DNA from: Rhodamnia argentea
Taxonomy: Eukaryota > Streptophyta > Magnoliopsida > Myrtales > Myrtaceae
Assembly (NCBI RefSeq): GCF_020921035.1
Contig: NC_063154.1
Location: 868,001-932,000, forward strand
DNA: 64,000 bases
Direction of reading: 5' to 3'
Shown here: positions 23,801 through 38,194 of the stretch, in pieces
Layout: every line of letters starts with the position of its first letter
Numbering within the stretch: the stretch's first letter is position 1
Notes under the pieces: model-generated
What the model was told of the DNA's origin: nothing
Seen by the model: only the letters and a program-made list of their open reading frames with translations
Databases searched by the model: none
Made by a program: the position numbers and the translations under genes

Positions 23801-26800
23801 CAGTGATCGAGATTTAATTTGGAGGGTAATCTCCTCGATTTCCCTTTGTCGAGGGGTTTTAGTTGGCATTTGTCTTTTTAATCAAGAAACATGATTATCA
23901 AATGCATATTCTTAAATTCTTTTGAAAATAACTTAAAACAGAATTTATTTTCAGTCGGCATTCTCGTAAAATTTACCTTTTTCATGTAGTAACGTATTCT
24001 CAAGAACCAAAACAACAATCAGATTTGAAAAAGTATTCTATATTTGTTTTTCGTGCAAGTTCTTGCCGAAAGTATTTTCTGCGACAGAATGCAGCCGTAT
24101 AGTATATATCGTAAGATAGCCTGATAACTGCCAGTTAAAGCTGTTTTGAGAAGGTGGACATGTCATGTTAAGTGATAGGAATCCATGCACTTTAATAACC
24201 AGTAAACTGGAAAGGTGGATGGTTGTTAATATGGCCTGGATATTGGTAAGATCAACAGGGTGATTACATGTATCCCTCTTTTCTTATGGCTGAATAAATA
24301 TCACGTGCTTTTGACCTTATTTTTGTAAGTAGCTGAGCTGCCAATTCCTGTGGACTTCTGTGCTGATTATTGATTTGCAATAAAAGTATCAGCTGGTGTA
24401 TATTTGGATTGAGACTATTGTTTTGTTTGGAGGAAGTATACTTCGGCTTCTGTATTTGATGTTACTCCCTTTTCAGTTCTGAGGCTGGTGAGAAGACAAG
24501 TGTAGGACAACTTTCTAGGCATAAAGGACCTGTAAGTCTCCTTGTCTTCCTCTTTTTACTGCTTATTATTGGCGTTCCGTCTCTTGATGCTTAGGTTAAT
24601 GGTTTGGTTATGTTGATTTCTCAATTCAGGTTCGCGGTCTTGAGTTCAACACTATTGCACCAAACTTGCTTGCTTCTGGGGCTGATGATGGTGAAATTTG
24701 CATTTGGGATTTGGCTGCACCAAGAGAACCTTCTCATTTTCCTCCTCTCAGGGTATGTTGGGATCTGAGGATTTTTACCATATTTCACTTGCATATGAAT
24801 CTATGTATGTTGTGTAATAAATGGATATTTGCTCCCAATATCAACAAAGCCTTACACCCCTAGGTGGGACATCATGGATCTTTTTAATGAAGGCATTCAT
24901 CAGTGAGGGATTAAGGTCTGGATTTGTTCAGTATAATTTTAACTTCTAGACTAGACAGATGTATTTGAGGATTCTTTTGCCCACAAGCCACTGTAGTGAG
25001 CAGCGACCATGCTGGTGTTTGGATTTTGCACTTCTCAGCTACTTGCTTGCCAGTGAGCAGGCCATCCAGGCACAAATGCGATTCGTGTTTTGGAAATATA
25101 TTGGTTCTCGACTGCTCTGCCCTTGCATGTGAGCTGGTTTGTCTCTGATTGTAGTTTCGGCGGGTTTTCCCAAAAAGTGTGCACATTATCGGAACATAAT
25201 CAGACTTCTGCATGGAATGCATCATTTACAATCCGTGATGCATTGTCCCAAGCATGATATTGAATGATGCCCAAATAGGTTGTGTCTTGGCCAGGCCTTG
25301 ACATTTTGTATGGTACTCTGGTCTGTGATATGAAACAATCTCCTACTTATATTGTGGAACTGCCAAATTTTCAATTGTACTTGCATCTCTTTCCTGATGT
25401 TGATTGTTGAAACTTTTATTTTCATGGGCATTTCATGCGTCTTGTCTTGGTGGGTAAAGTTCACTTAATTATAGACACAAGAATGCAGAATTCTGTCACT
25501 TGTGTCCATCAATGCTCTTTTAAGTTAACATTGTTGGTTGACTATGATGCCTATAAGGAAGATGAAGATCAAAGGGTGAGTTTGCTGAGGCATCTTAGCC
25601 AAGTCCTTATATTATTTCTTGCAGGGTAGTGGTTCTGCTGCTCAAGGGGAAATTTCATTTTTATCTTGGAATAGCAAAGTTCAACATATATTAGCCTCCA
25701 CTTCTTACAATGGGACAACTGGTGAGAAACAAAGATATTATCCCTTCTTTTTAAATTCTTAAGTGCTGTTTGTCTTCTTATTGGCGAAAGTCTAATTTCT
25801 TGCTTTTCAGTTGTATGGGATCTCAAAAAACAAAAACCAGTCATAAGGTAGCTTTTGACCTCTAGCTTCCTCACATGTGTATTTGCTTGGTTTTTATTAT
25901 CTTTACAGCTATCTAGACAACACTAAATATGATTTACCCTTTACCAAATGGCAGTTTTTCAGATTCAGCTAGAAGGCGTTGCTCAGTTTTGCAATGGAAT
26001 CCTGATCTGGCTACTCAACTCGTTGTTGCATCAGATGAAGATAGTTCTCCTTCTCTCAGGGTAATGACCTGACTTGGCATTGCTATCCCATTTATAAACT
26101 CAGGGTAGGTAGAGTGTCTTATTGATCTCTCGTTGTGATGGTGTTTTGCACAGCTTTGGGACATGAGAAACATAATGTCACCAGTTAAAGAATTTGTGGG
26201 GCATACAAGAGGTACACATCTATGCCAATAGTATTAGCTTTTGTTGTTACATTAAAAATTTTATAATTCCTAATGTCATATTGATAGAGGCAGGGAGGAG
26301 GGAGAAGTTGATTTGGTTGTAGCACACAAATGCAGAATCCTTAGTACTGGTCTCATGGTAATCTTCTAGGTGGATTAATTTGGAAAGTGGTATGGATAAG
26401 TAGCTTGAGGTTGCATTTAGTCACCAAGAAATAAAATCATATAGGATAGGATAGGATAGGATGGATCTCATGTCTAGAAAATACCGAGTATAAGAACAGT
26501 TCCTAACCAATTGAGTTTTTGGAGACCTAACTAAAATTGGTCAAAAATTAAAAAATCAAATGGATTACAAAAATAATGTTATGGAACCCTGACAATATAG
26601 AATACAGACAAACAGAGCATTGTCTTGGTGGTGACAGCCACCACGGTGATCACTGTCGACTGCGCGTGTGAGCAGCGCCACTGCTCTTAGCTACCGCCTC
26701 ACGGAGACTTCCTTCTCTTTCCTTTTTCACTTTCTTGTCTTGTAAGAAGAAATCATTGCCCTGATGTTTGTGTGCAGTTAACTTGATGTCAAAAGTGTCA

Positions 26801-29800
26801 ATTTTATCTGGTTAGAATTGTCAGCTTGATATAATCTCTCTTTGGTTTTTTTAATCCTTTCCTCCACTTATTTTCTTTATGTTGACAAGATGATACTGTT
26901 CTTATAGCGGAATAACCAGTCTATCTCGGGAATAATGATTTTGCTTGAACATGTGTAATGCAATGTGGAAGTCCATGTTACTTTTAAGTGTAATCAAAGT
27001 TTATTCTTTAGATACCTGGTATGGCTCACTTTTCTTGCTGCGGTTTGTTTTTACATCCTTTTGTCTATTAGTGAAACATACCATTTTCCACGTGCATAGT
27101 AATAAGTATTTGCTCTTATATCTTTTAATTTCCACCATTTGTATCTGTTTTGAATGTATTAAATGTTCTGCTATAACTGAGTTGATGGCTTCTCTGCTTA
27201 CCTCTCCCGCTTGCATATTCGACATCAGGTGTTATTGCAATGTCGTGGTGTCCTAATGATAGTTCCTATTTGGTCACCTGTGCTAAAGACAATCGAACTA
27301 TATGCTGGGACACAGTTACTGGAGAGGTACTTATTAGGATGCTGGTTTTAGGTTTCCCATCTACCTTTACTAGTTCACATTTCATATTCAATTTCTATTC
27401 TTTATTTTGCGTCACTCATTTAGTGGCAATTCTGGCTGGTATTATGTCAGGCTTTATGTTGTGACAATTTCCATTTACTTATGTTTGGCATAGATTGTTT
27501 GTGAATTGCCTGCTGGGTCCAACTGGAATTTTGATGTACATTGGTACCCTAAGATACCTGGAGTTATATCAGCATCTTCATTTGATGGGAAGATTGGCAT
27601 CTACAATGTTGAGGTATTTCTTTTCCTTTTCTTCTGTGTTGAAAGGTCTGTATTTGGTGCACCTTGTTGAAGGCCTAATGATTTCAATTTGAGAATATTA
27701 GAGATGGCAAGGTAGAGAAAGACTCAAGGCTTCCTCTCATATGATGCAGATAACTAAAATTGGCACCAAAGATGTTTTCTGTTTATAGATTCCTTTGAGA
27801 TATGTGGTCTCTCTATTAGAATGGTTTCAATTGGATCTTGGAATTATGAATGCTAGAAAAATACCCACACTATGCCACGGGACAAAAAATAACCAAAGTA
27901 GTACTTCCATTAAGGGAAAAGAGAAACTCTACGTATTTTCATTTATCCCCAAATTGTAAAGTGATTGCTTGAAAATAGACAAATGACATTTACTCTCTTG
28001 TTCTCCAATTTTTGAACATTTTTTTTTTTTTTTGGCATAGAAACCGAGCTAAATCGTAACTTATTTCTACTTAAAAGACAAAGAATAACATATGTGATTC
28101 CATTTTAAGTTATCATTAGATTGAGATTTTTTATAGATTAGGAAAAATCAGCCCTAAACATTTGATAATAACATCGGGGTAGTGAACTTTTTTTTTATCT
28201 AAAGTATGAGAAAGTATGACAATTAACTATATGCAAGTTCGATTTGGAAATGTGTAAAAACAAAAGTTCTACTGTGCTTAGCAGATAAGTAGGGAAAGAA
28301 ATAAAGAAAAGAGAAAAATTTGTTCGTATAGATTAAAGGAAAATAAAAATAAAGAGGAAAGCAAGAATAATGAAAAAAGGAGACAGTGGATAACCTCATG
28401 TTTTTTCTGTCACATAATCTTAGGTTTGCTGAGAAAAAAGGAACAATATCATACAAGAAAAGAAAATGAAAAGAAAATGAAAAAAGTGAAAGAGTAAAGG
28501 CTGGAATTCCGGCAATATCTCAAAAAAAAAAAAAAAAGGACAAAAAAAAGAAAGAGACTCAGAAGCCAGCAGGATTCGAACCTTTGCATCCTCATTACAA
28601 AAGTGGCTAGTTCCAGCTGGGCCACGTCTTCCTTTCCCTTTATTATTGTGACAACATATTTAAATAATTAGTAAGACCAGATGGACCAATCATAAAACGA
28701 ACGTGTAGTGAGTTTGGATGCACGCCTGGGCTATTCTCTTTTGGTATATTTCGTTAATGTACTTGAAGATTTCCATTATTAATCTACCTAGATGTATAGA
28801 TGCATAAATTTGTTCGTAGATATAGACATGTACTCATACAATCTCCCATTATTTTGCAGGGTTGTAGCCGCTATGGTGTCAGCGAAAATGAATTTTGTGC
28901 TGGTAATGCTATCCTAATGACTGGAGTTTTCTTTTGTCTGTCCTTTACAGTTTATTAATAATTTCATGTTTCTGCTGGTCTACATTTGGTTATATAGTGT
29001 AATACTGTCTGAGAAGAAATGATATGTCAGCACAATTACATTTAGCCAGGTTAAAATTTGCTCGCGCGTGTGCATGCCCCCTATGGACGGGGAAGAGAGA
29101 AAGAGAGTTCGTTTATCAATTGTTTGGTGTCCTCCTCTCATGCTTCCCTCTATAATTTGCTTATTAGATATGGTCACTCTTCATCTCAGCTTGATTCTTG
29201 CCAGTTGCATGTCTTAACTCAAGCAACTCAACAGAAATTAAAGAACAAATGAGAAAGTTGATTCTCTCATGTAATATGGCAAGTTCTAGTCAGCTTCTAT
29301 GATGTGACAACCAAAGCATTCATGCTATTAGTTTTTTTATTTTTTCAAATTAATTCTGCACTCGTTGGAAAGGGAGCTGATGATGAGTCAAACAACTTAT
29401 ATACTCTATTGCTCACAAACAGTTTGCATCCTTTTTCACATCTGTTAATTTGTCTGCTGTGGTTCTCTTGCACTCCAGAAGTTTAACCTCTATTTTCCCA
29501 CACAGCAACTCCGAGAGCTCCAAAATGGTTTAAACGACCTGTTGGCGCATCCTTTGGTTTTGGAGGCAAAGTGGTTTCATTTCATACACGGTCAACAGGA
29601 GGTTCTACAGTTAATTCCTCAGAGGTACATGTTTTTTACCCTTGACTACTTTTGCTATTTAGATCTTAACATTCATTTTTTTTCAATGTGTTCTTTTCCA
29701 GGTTTTTGTACACGATATTGTTACAGAACAAACTTTAGTGAGCCGTTCATCTGAATTTGAAGCTGCATTCCAAAGTGGGGAGAGATCTTCATTGAAAGCA

Positions 29801-32800
29801 TTATGTGAAAAGAAGTCTCAACATAGCGAGTATGTCACTTATTCATTTAGATGATTTTTCTTTTTATCTTCTTTGTAGAATAATAACTCTTTTCCTAGCA
29901 GATCTACGGATGACCGCGAAACATGGGGGTTCTTGAAAGTTTTGTTAGAAGACGATGGAACTGCAAGGTCAAAGCTACTTACTCACCTTGGTTTCGATAT
30001 TCCTGTGGAGATGAATGATGGTTCACAAGAGGATCTCTCCCAGCAAGTTAATGATCTTGGGCTCGAGGATGTAACTGCAGATGTAGTAGTGCAGCAGGAC
30101 AACAGTGAAACTACGGTGTTTCCTACTGATAATGGCGAAGATTTTTTCAACAATCTTCCTAGTCCCAGGGCTGAGACACCTGTATCAACTTCTGCTGATG
30201 GCTTTGCCACTGTGAGTGCTGCCATGGAACCATCACAAGACGAAGTAGGAGGATTTGAGGAGAGCTCTGACCCGACGTTTGATGATAGTGTTCAACGTGC
30301 TTTGGCTGTTGGAGACTACAAGGCTGCTGTTGCATTGTGCATATCTGCTAATAAATGGGCTGATGCTTTGGTTATTGCACATGTCGGAGGTGCCTCCCTA
30401 TGGGAGAGTACCCGTAACAAGTACCTTAAGATGAGCCGCTCACCTTACTTGAAGGTGACATGTTTTAAGATAACTGAAATTTGTTTTTCTCTCTTTTTGG
30501 ATAGATATTAATTTGGTGTAATACCTTGGTACAGTAGGATTACTTTAAATCTATCTCATTTATTGAATGAATCATCTTGCTTTCAGGTTGTTTTTGCAAT
30601 GGTGAATAATGATCTCCAGAGCCTTGTGGACACCAGGTCCCTCAAATTCTGGAAAGAGACACTCGCTATTCTGTGTAGTGTAAGTTTCTTAATACTGTAG
30701 GAAAAATTGGTAGAAATGAATTTAATTGTTATGTTATTGTTGGTTAAGACACTACACCAGTTGGGGTTTCTGTAACAGGAACTTTCTATGGAAGTTACTG
30801 TTGTTATGGCCCTCATCAACCCATGCTCATGATTAATATACTATTATTTGAATGCCTTCTGTTCATTTGCTTAGTATGATGTGCAATGAATCCTTTTTTA
30901 TGCCATATCCTTGCATCTGCTGCTTTATAGCAGGAATGATAGAAAAATTACTATTTTGCTGTGCCGCTTTGATTTTGATCTCTCTGTGGACACTGGTGGT
31001 AGAGCTGTAAAGTCATGTGGATGCACATGATATCTATCTTCCTCAGAGAAAGTCCAGCTCGCTATATATCCCTGATAAGTTTCCATCTCGTCTTGATTTG
31101 ACGCCTGGAAGTAATATATCCAAGCTAGTTGATTGGAGAGCCTAAATCACATCATTGATGTACTGAAATTGTCAATCACTGGTGTAAAATTTAGTATCAT
31201 ATTACTAACTAGCACTGCTTTGGACATCTACTGATGCATCTAAATTCTGGTTTTTTAAAGTTTGCACAGGGTGAGGAGTGGGCAGTGCTCTGCAACTCGC
31301 TAGCCTCAAAACTTATGGCAGCTGGTAACATGTTGGCAGCAACACTCTGTTTCATTTGTGCTGGGAATATTGACAAAACAGTGGAAATTTGGTCGAGAAG
31401 TCTGGCAACTGAACATGAAGGGAAGTCCTACATGGACCTTCTTCAGGTTGTTACCTCCTTTTAATCGTTTTATGTCATTCGTTTCTGGTCAACTGAAAAG
31501 TATTCATATACGTGTTTTCTTCGGATCAGGATTTGATGGAAAAGACCATTGTCCTCGCATTGGCTAGTGGCCAAAAACAATTTAGTGCTTCAGTGTGCAA
31601 GCTTGTTGAAAAATATGCTGAGATATTGGCTAGTCAAGGGCTTTTGACAACAGCAATGGAATATTTGAAGCTGTTGGGGACAGATGATTTGTCACCTGAA
31701 CTAGCAGTCTTGAGAGATCGTATTGCTTTCTCCGTGGAAGCTGGTATGCTTTTGCTATAGCATCTGTTTACACATTCTTAAAGACAGATTTGCATGCTCA
31801 AAGTCCAAATAGTCTGGTTTTGATACTTTCATTGAAGCTACGATACAAAAATGGACATCCGGTCATGGATTGTACTTAGTATGTTCCGTTCCTAGCATAC
31901 ATTGAGAGAATCGCTTGTCCTGCCTACTAGCAGTTCCCTTTCTATGTTTAATGAATGAGATGTCCGTACGGCCAAGGGGGTTTCAACTAATTAGGAGCTA
32001 CTGGGAAGGAAGTCTTATCCCTGTTTTATAGAAGTAGCTGGAGGGCTAAGCACAGGGAAAGCCGCTTCTGGAGCAGATTCAAAGCCCAGTTAATAGTTAC
32101 CGGTGGGAAGAGTTTAGAACTATCTTTCAGTCCACTAGACCATTTGCTGTTGTTTTTTTTTGTCTGTTTTATCTTTTCTGCTTCGTCTCTTCTCTAGTAG
32201 AATCCAAAAGCTCAAAAGAATAACATGAGCCTTAGGAACATGAGGTTAATCGTGGGTAGCAGAATTATTTGCAATTGCTATATCCTTCTACCTAATAAGG
32301 ACAGGGTTGACAAAGCTTCGTTCCTTAGGGTGGGCGGGTTCAAACTTTCTTGAATAACAAATTTGTTGAAGTACTTTGAATTAATCATTTAAATATAAAC
32401 AATGGGGTTGTTTCTGCTACTTTCTTGGCTGCAATAAAATATGTCTTGAGAAGCAGCGTAGGAAGTGCAATTATTTGATACTTGGGCTTCCTTTCCCATT
32501 AACAACATTGTTTTGATAGGGATGCAACAAGTGATACTAATATCTGGACTAGTTTAAGATAGTCATTTTATATACAAACAGCACTCGAAGTGTATAAAAG
32601 TTGAAATATCTTTAATCTTCACTGTTATGTTTCTTTAAAGCTAAAAGTGTGATTGAACGTTTTCTTTTGAATTTGTTGCAGAAAAAGGAGCCAACATCTC
32701 TGCTTTTAATGGCTCTCAAGATCAAAGAGGTGCAGTATATGGTGTCGATCAATCCAATTATGGCATGGTTGATGCTTCTCAGCACTATTATCCGGTGCGT

Positions 32801-35422
32801 TCATCTAGCTGTTGAGCTTTCCGATCTTTTCTTTTCTCTTCATTTCTTTTGCAACTAAGTTTTTCTGTGATTGTCGATGTTCGGCCTGTTCTTATGACTG
32901 CTTAGGAAGCAGCACAACCGCAGGTGCAGCATACTGTTCCTGGTAGCCCTTATGGTGAAAATTATCAGCAGCCTTTTGGTTCTTCATTTGGGAAAGGATA
33001 CAATACTCCCATGCAATATCAGGCTCCTGCACAGCCGTCTATGTTTGTTCCATCTGAGCCACTTCAGAATCCCCAGGTATCTTTGGTGGATAAATAATCT
33101 ACATTGGCATGAAGAGGGAGCTGATACTGTATTAGATTTTTCTGATAATTTATTTTACTACAGGCTCTATCGGAGCCTTTACCTTCTTTACCCAATGGAA
33201 AAGATTGGTGAGAATATAAAAAGCTGAGAATAACGAGGATAAATGGTGAATTGTTCAAAAGAGTGATGATCAAATTTGGGAATAGTATAGTGGGATATTG
33301 TCATTGCTCTTTCTCTCATCTACAAATGAATTTTTTTCATTTGCTGTCTCATTGCCCCAAAGAATAGAAAAGTAACTACTTGCTTGCTACCTGTGCCCTG
33401 TGGAGTATGAGTCAGATAATGTGCTGGCACACTTACTGTAGTAGTGGTTTATAATTGAACTTGTACATATGTTCTTTTATCTTCTAAATATGAAAACTTA
33501 TACTAGCAAGGATGAGGACAATGTTTTATCATGTTTGCTTTGCATACTGTGACCTTGATTTCTTGCAAAGGATCACTGGGTTGACCATTTTTCTCTCTTT
33601 CTAGCCAAGTTTTGTTCCAACTCCTGTAACCAATCAGCCCGCGACGAGATCGCAATTCATACCAGCACCTTCTCTTGCGCTGAGGAACCCAGAGCAGTAT
33701 CAGCAGCCAACGTTGGGTTCTCATTTGTATCCGGTATGTATGTCTACGTAGTACCAATTTTGACCATAGAAGCTTCTAAATTGACTGACTCTGTTCTCTT
33801 TTCATGTCTCATAGGGAACTGTTAATCCTACTTTTCAACCTTTGCCTCATGGACCTGGTCCAGTTGCCCCTGTGCCACCACAGGTGAGCTCTGTTCCTGG
33901 CCAGATGATGCCACAAGCTGTGGCTCCTTCTCAAATGAGGGGGTTTATGCCAGTTACTAATCCAGGGGTCGTTCAAAAGCCTGGGCCAGTTTCCATGCAG
34001 CCGGCTGGTCCCATTGAATCAGCAGCTGCACAACCAGTTGTTTCACCTGCTGCACCCCCACCTACCGTGCAGACAGCCGATACTTCAAATGTTCCTGGTA
34101 GGAGCTACCTTTCTTGTATATGATTTTATAAAAATAGCTGCCTTTCTCATTATTTATGGTTTATGAGGGCTTGTTTGGTTCCACTTAAAGACAAGTAAAA
34201 AACACTAGTTGGCTTTCTTGCCAAAATTTATCATCCATATTTTAAACATGATGTAGAAATTATGTCGTGAAGGTTTCAAGTATTGTTGAAATAAACTCAA
34301 AGATCCCACTCCACGGAGGTTAGATTAAGAAACTTGTAAAATGCAAAATCAATTCAAACATGCCCGTGTGCTTGCATATTGGATGTGCTGTGTTTTTGTT
34401 TCTGTTTTCAGTAAGCAAGACTTGTTTGATTCTGCTTTTAGTAGAAAACTGATAGCTTCTGATGCTCTTAACCCCTCCCTCCCTGGAAAAATGGTCATGA
34501 CTATCCCAAAAGTGCCTGAAAGTTTGAAGAAACTGATAACCTCTTTTGGCGCATGGAAACCAGGCCTTAATCTCGATTTTGAGCTTTCTTTATATTCCAT
34601 CCTTTGGTTTTTCACTAGGCACTTGAGCTGGCATAAATGGAGTCAATTGCAATTCCTAACTAGTGATTTGATCAATTCTGTTCAAATTTTTGTATGAAAA
34701 TGCTACAACCCATGAAGCATACAACCAGACGCCGAGCTCATTATTTGTCTAGAAAGGGGCTACGGCAAACTTCCGTGCTACTTTTTAATTCCATCTCATG
34801 CGTACGAGTAACTCTAAGCACTTTACACTTGAGTTAGCATCCATTGGCTGAATAAATAGCTGGTGGAGACTGCATGTGCAAACTTTACTACTTCCTTAAA
34901 ACCAATGAGAGTTCGGCTTTCCCTTGTGGTGTCTTGATGGTATTCCTATTTGACACATAACTGGAACTCTTTTCTGCATCCATGCACCAGCCCACCAGAA
35001 ACCAGTCATCACAACATTGACGAGACTCTACAACGAGACATCAGAAGCATTGGGAGGTTCACGTGCAAATCCTGCCAAGAAGCGTGAGATAGAAGATAAC
35101 TCTAGGAAACTAGGTGCCTTGTTTGCAAAGCTCAACAGTGGAGACATATCTAAAAACGCAGCTGATAAACTTGTCCAGCTTTGTCAGGCTTTAGACAACG
35201 GTGATTTTAGCACTGCTCTGCAAATACAGGTGCATTTCCTGCAAATTAGAGAGTAACTATTTTTGTTATTGCACGAGGCAGTAGTGTATTCAATGATTTT
35301 TGTGTCTTTCGATTATTCTTCTCCAGGTACTTCTCACGACTAGCGAGTGGGATGAGTGCAATTTCTGGTTGGCGACGTTGAAGCGGATGATCAAGACGAG
35401 GCAGAATGTGAGACTAAGCTGA
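20847..35422 (+). CDS. SEC31B: COPII outer-coat protein SEC31 (SEC31B-like)
   Basis: Twenty-two exons give an open 1125-residue protein: 20847-21163, 24477-24531, 24630-24752, 25625-25721, 25811-25847, 25955-26060, 26154-26211, 27229-27326, 27494-27613, 28860-28902, 29506-29624, 29702-29829, 29902-30454, 30587-30679, 31261-31446, 31530-31743, 32682-32794, 32906-33076, 33605-33733, 33815-34097, 34991-35229, 35327-35422. SEC31 pairs with SEC13 to build the cage of ER-to-Golgi vesicles. The N-terminal third is a WD40 propeller ([24 protein letters not shown]-like and LWDMRN repeats). An alpha-solenoid follows ([34 protein letters not shown]). Exons 17-20 encode a Pro/Gln-rich linker, and the last two a C-terminal SRA1-like helical domain ([32 protein letters not shown]). 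Length matches Arabidopsis SEC31B (about 1100 residues). Intron 1 is 3.3 kb. Exon 13 has a tandem NAGNAG acceptor at 29896-29901. Confidence 0.95.
26280..26900. repeat. Degenerate repeat material in SEC31 intron 7
   Basis: Intron 7 contains a short (ATAGG)n tandem at about 26443-26462 and a GC-rich island at about 26620-26705 with CCACCACGGTGATCAC-like sequence unlike the rest of the intron. Together these suggest an old insertion. No ends can be defined. Confidence 0.3.
28505..28632 (-). mobile_element. tRNA-derived SINE in SEC31 intron 9
   Basis: On the minus strand, box A TGGCCCAGCTGG (28613-28624) is followed 30 nt later by box B GGTTCGAATCC (28572-28582), the spacing of a Pol III internal promoter. 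The 3' side is pyrimidine-rich and ends in a long T run (28521-28539 as A on the plus strand), typical of plant SINEs. It does not fold as a complete tRNA, so it is called a SINE rather than a tRNA gene. It is antisense to SEC31. Confidence 0.65.
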
Positions 35423-38194
35423 GAAGAGGCCAATTCTCTCAACGCATCTTCTTTGTTCTTTTTTCTCTCTTAGCCTTGTGTGGTGGATTTCGTAGGGGAA
35501 TTGATCATTTCTGTGGAAAGAATGGCTCTCTTAGATTGCTACTGGAGTAATTTTTGGTCTTTTGTTATAGAATGTCTTTTTCCATTGATGTTAACTTCTG
35601 AAAGCCGTTAGGATAGTTTTTGAAGGAGTTGGTGATTATTGATTTCCACCCAATATATGTAGCGTCAAGGAATTAGAGAGCATTTTACTAGCCTTGCTTG
35701 GATGTTTTTGACACAATATTTTTTGCTATGAGTTACTCTCCTGGGCTGGTCCCCTCTGCGATGCATGAATGAACGATTGTTTACGAATCATTGGTATCTT
35801 TTTGGTGAATAGCTTGTCAAAGAGTGAGAGAGGCTTGTAACGAGAAGGCAATTCTTCTCGATGTCGGGGTGAAGTGTTTTGGTTTTGTTTTTATTTTATA
35901 TTTCCATTATCTAGATAAGGAAGACAGCAGCAAACACTGTCGCTGAAAAATAATAATATTTTTTAGATAAAGAAATGGGAAAGGCAGAAGTAGTGAGAGA
36001 AGACTCGGTGGGATGTATTAGTTGCTGTTGTTCCAACGAGCAAATCCACCTTTAGGATTTTCTGGCTGGCCTATGTAATCAAGTCAACATTTTGCGACAA
36101 CTGCAAAAAAGTAGTAGGATTGCGGATCATGTGCAAGCTTTGTAATCTAGTGTTGCGACTATTGACTTCTAATTATCATAGTAGAAAAATAAAGGCACGT
36201 TGCTGGTATGAAAACCTCTTATAGAATTCTCTGTCCTTTTAGTTAGCTTTGCAAAGCACATGAACGATTAGTCATCAAGGGTGCTTAAACTTCAACCGGA
36301 GTGTGGAAGCAGACGGTTCTTTTTGAATCTCCAAGAGCATGTGAAAGGAGCAAGTAGCAATGTAAGCAAAACAACAATCATATCTAGCCAGAAGTAGGAT
36401 TAAAATAAGAAAAGCCTCCCCTCGAAGGTCAGCCTGTCAATGCTAGTTTACACAAGTTATGAGGTGAAATTCAAAACCAATGAAGTGGGTGAAGTGACTG
36501 GACACACCAGAGCCTAGAAAAACTGACCCATAACTCATTCAATCATCAAAAAGGGCCAAGAGCTCGAGGACAAACAATGCCCTTGGGAAGATGAAATATC
36601 TTCGATATCTTCCCTTGTTTGGCCAATGCATTACAATGTCCCGTCGTGTGTTTGTATAAGCAATTCCATGCTCCATCTTCTCATAATTCTGTTTTATATT
36701 GCTACTCCAAAAAGAATCAACTCTATGGTGGGTCCTTATCAAATATTCTACTCATATAATTTAGTCCATGGCTTTACGTGTGAAAGAATTACCGTTTTCC
36801 CCAGCGAAGCACTCAGAAGAGCGGAGCACTGAGAGATTCTAACAAGAAAAAAGGCTCCTTTTCTTTTGGAATGATTAATGGTCTGCCTGCACAAATTGGG
36901 CGGTCCATTCGAGGAAATGGGTGTTGAGGTCAAAGGTCCATGCATAGATGATGGATCTCAAAAGGGTATGTAAGAAAAGAAGAGGCACATGCTGGTATAA
37001 AAATATATTATAGCTGTAAAGCCTTGACATGAGGAAAAAGATCCACAGATACTTTCATCCTTGGTTGCTAACTGCTGATAGCTAAGAGACAGCATGCCTC
37101 GTATTTCCAGGGTTTTGAATATACTAACTTTTCCTCCAATTCCTGTTGTTTTTGTTATTGACTCCACTTATTTGCACAGTTGGGCACTTTCGGTTTTGGC
37201 AGCAACAACGATTCTTGCCTGCTGGAGTCTCACATGGCTGTTCTTTTTTCTAACTCAAGTATAGTCCTAAAATTTTGTAAACCGGCCCATAACAGCGAAG
37301 ATTAATCTGCCTATCTTGCACCAGATTCTTCTTTCAGGCTTCCTTTCCCCTTTTGTTGTTTGTAGCAGTTGAATGTCTTTCATCTGTCCTAAGCTCGAAC
37401 TTACGGAAGAGGAGGAGAGAGGAAAGATCCATGGAGGAGACTTAAAGTTGGAGATGTGATGGTGTCACCATTATATCAGGGTTGTTACCAGATAGTTAAG
37501 ATCAGGTTGCCACCTGCGCAAACACCAGTATCTGTCGTTTGACGCACAATTGTGCTTGAGTGGTTGACGTGACACATGTATATACGATTTTCTAAAGTCA
37601 TGATAGCCACCCTAACCAACTCAAACATATTATTTTGTCCAAAGAAATTCAAACTTTCTTCTTATGATAGATTATGGAGGGGTTGTCCGCATCTGCAACT
37701 TGCAGCTTCTGGTCGATCTACTATGACCACCATGAGCACCAAAGAGATTATTAACACAAGAAGCTACTGCAGAGATGGAGAAATCTAACAAACTAGTTCT
37801 TCAAACCGTCCCAGTTAGGAGCCATTGTTTTGTTGACCAGAGGAGAAAATTTGCTGTTCAAGGATCACCTGATTCTTTGGAGGGAAATAGATAAAAGTTC
37901 CAGATTGAGTTACTCCTTTCAACAGAAGGAACATATTAACTGTAAAAAATGAGATTAGGACAAAATTAAAGGACTCCAAAAGTTAGCCTAGCTCTCTTTG
38001 TATTGAATAGCAATTTCCTCATACACAATATTTGCAGCATTCAGGTATGAATACTGATAACAAGTACAATTGACATCTATAAAAGGTGGTGAGACACCAG
38101 TGAGGTCCCCAACATAATCAGAAAATGAAAGAAAACACATGAACTATTCAATTAGAACTCGATTTCTTGAGGGAGATCCGACAGGATATCTACA
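35423..38194. other. SEC31 3' side and intergenic, no further gene seen
   Basis: The first several hundred bases are the probable SEC31 3' untranslated region. The last few hundred are the probable 3' region of the opposite-strand kinase, so the two genes converge. ORFs here (for example 36539-36742, 37576-37788) are short, without motifs, and read as chance. Confidence 0.5.

Noticed and set aside
28568-28630. tRNA gene suggested by GGTTCGAATCC and TGGCCCAGCTGG
   Set aside because: The acceptor and anticodon stems do not form a convincing cloverleaf, and a poly(T) tail follows, so a SINE fits better.
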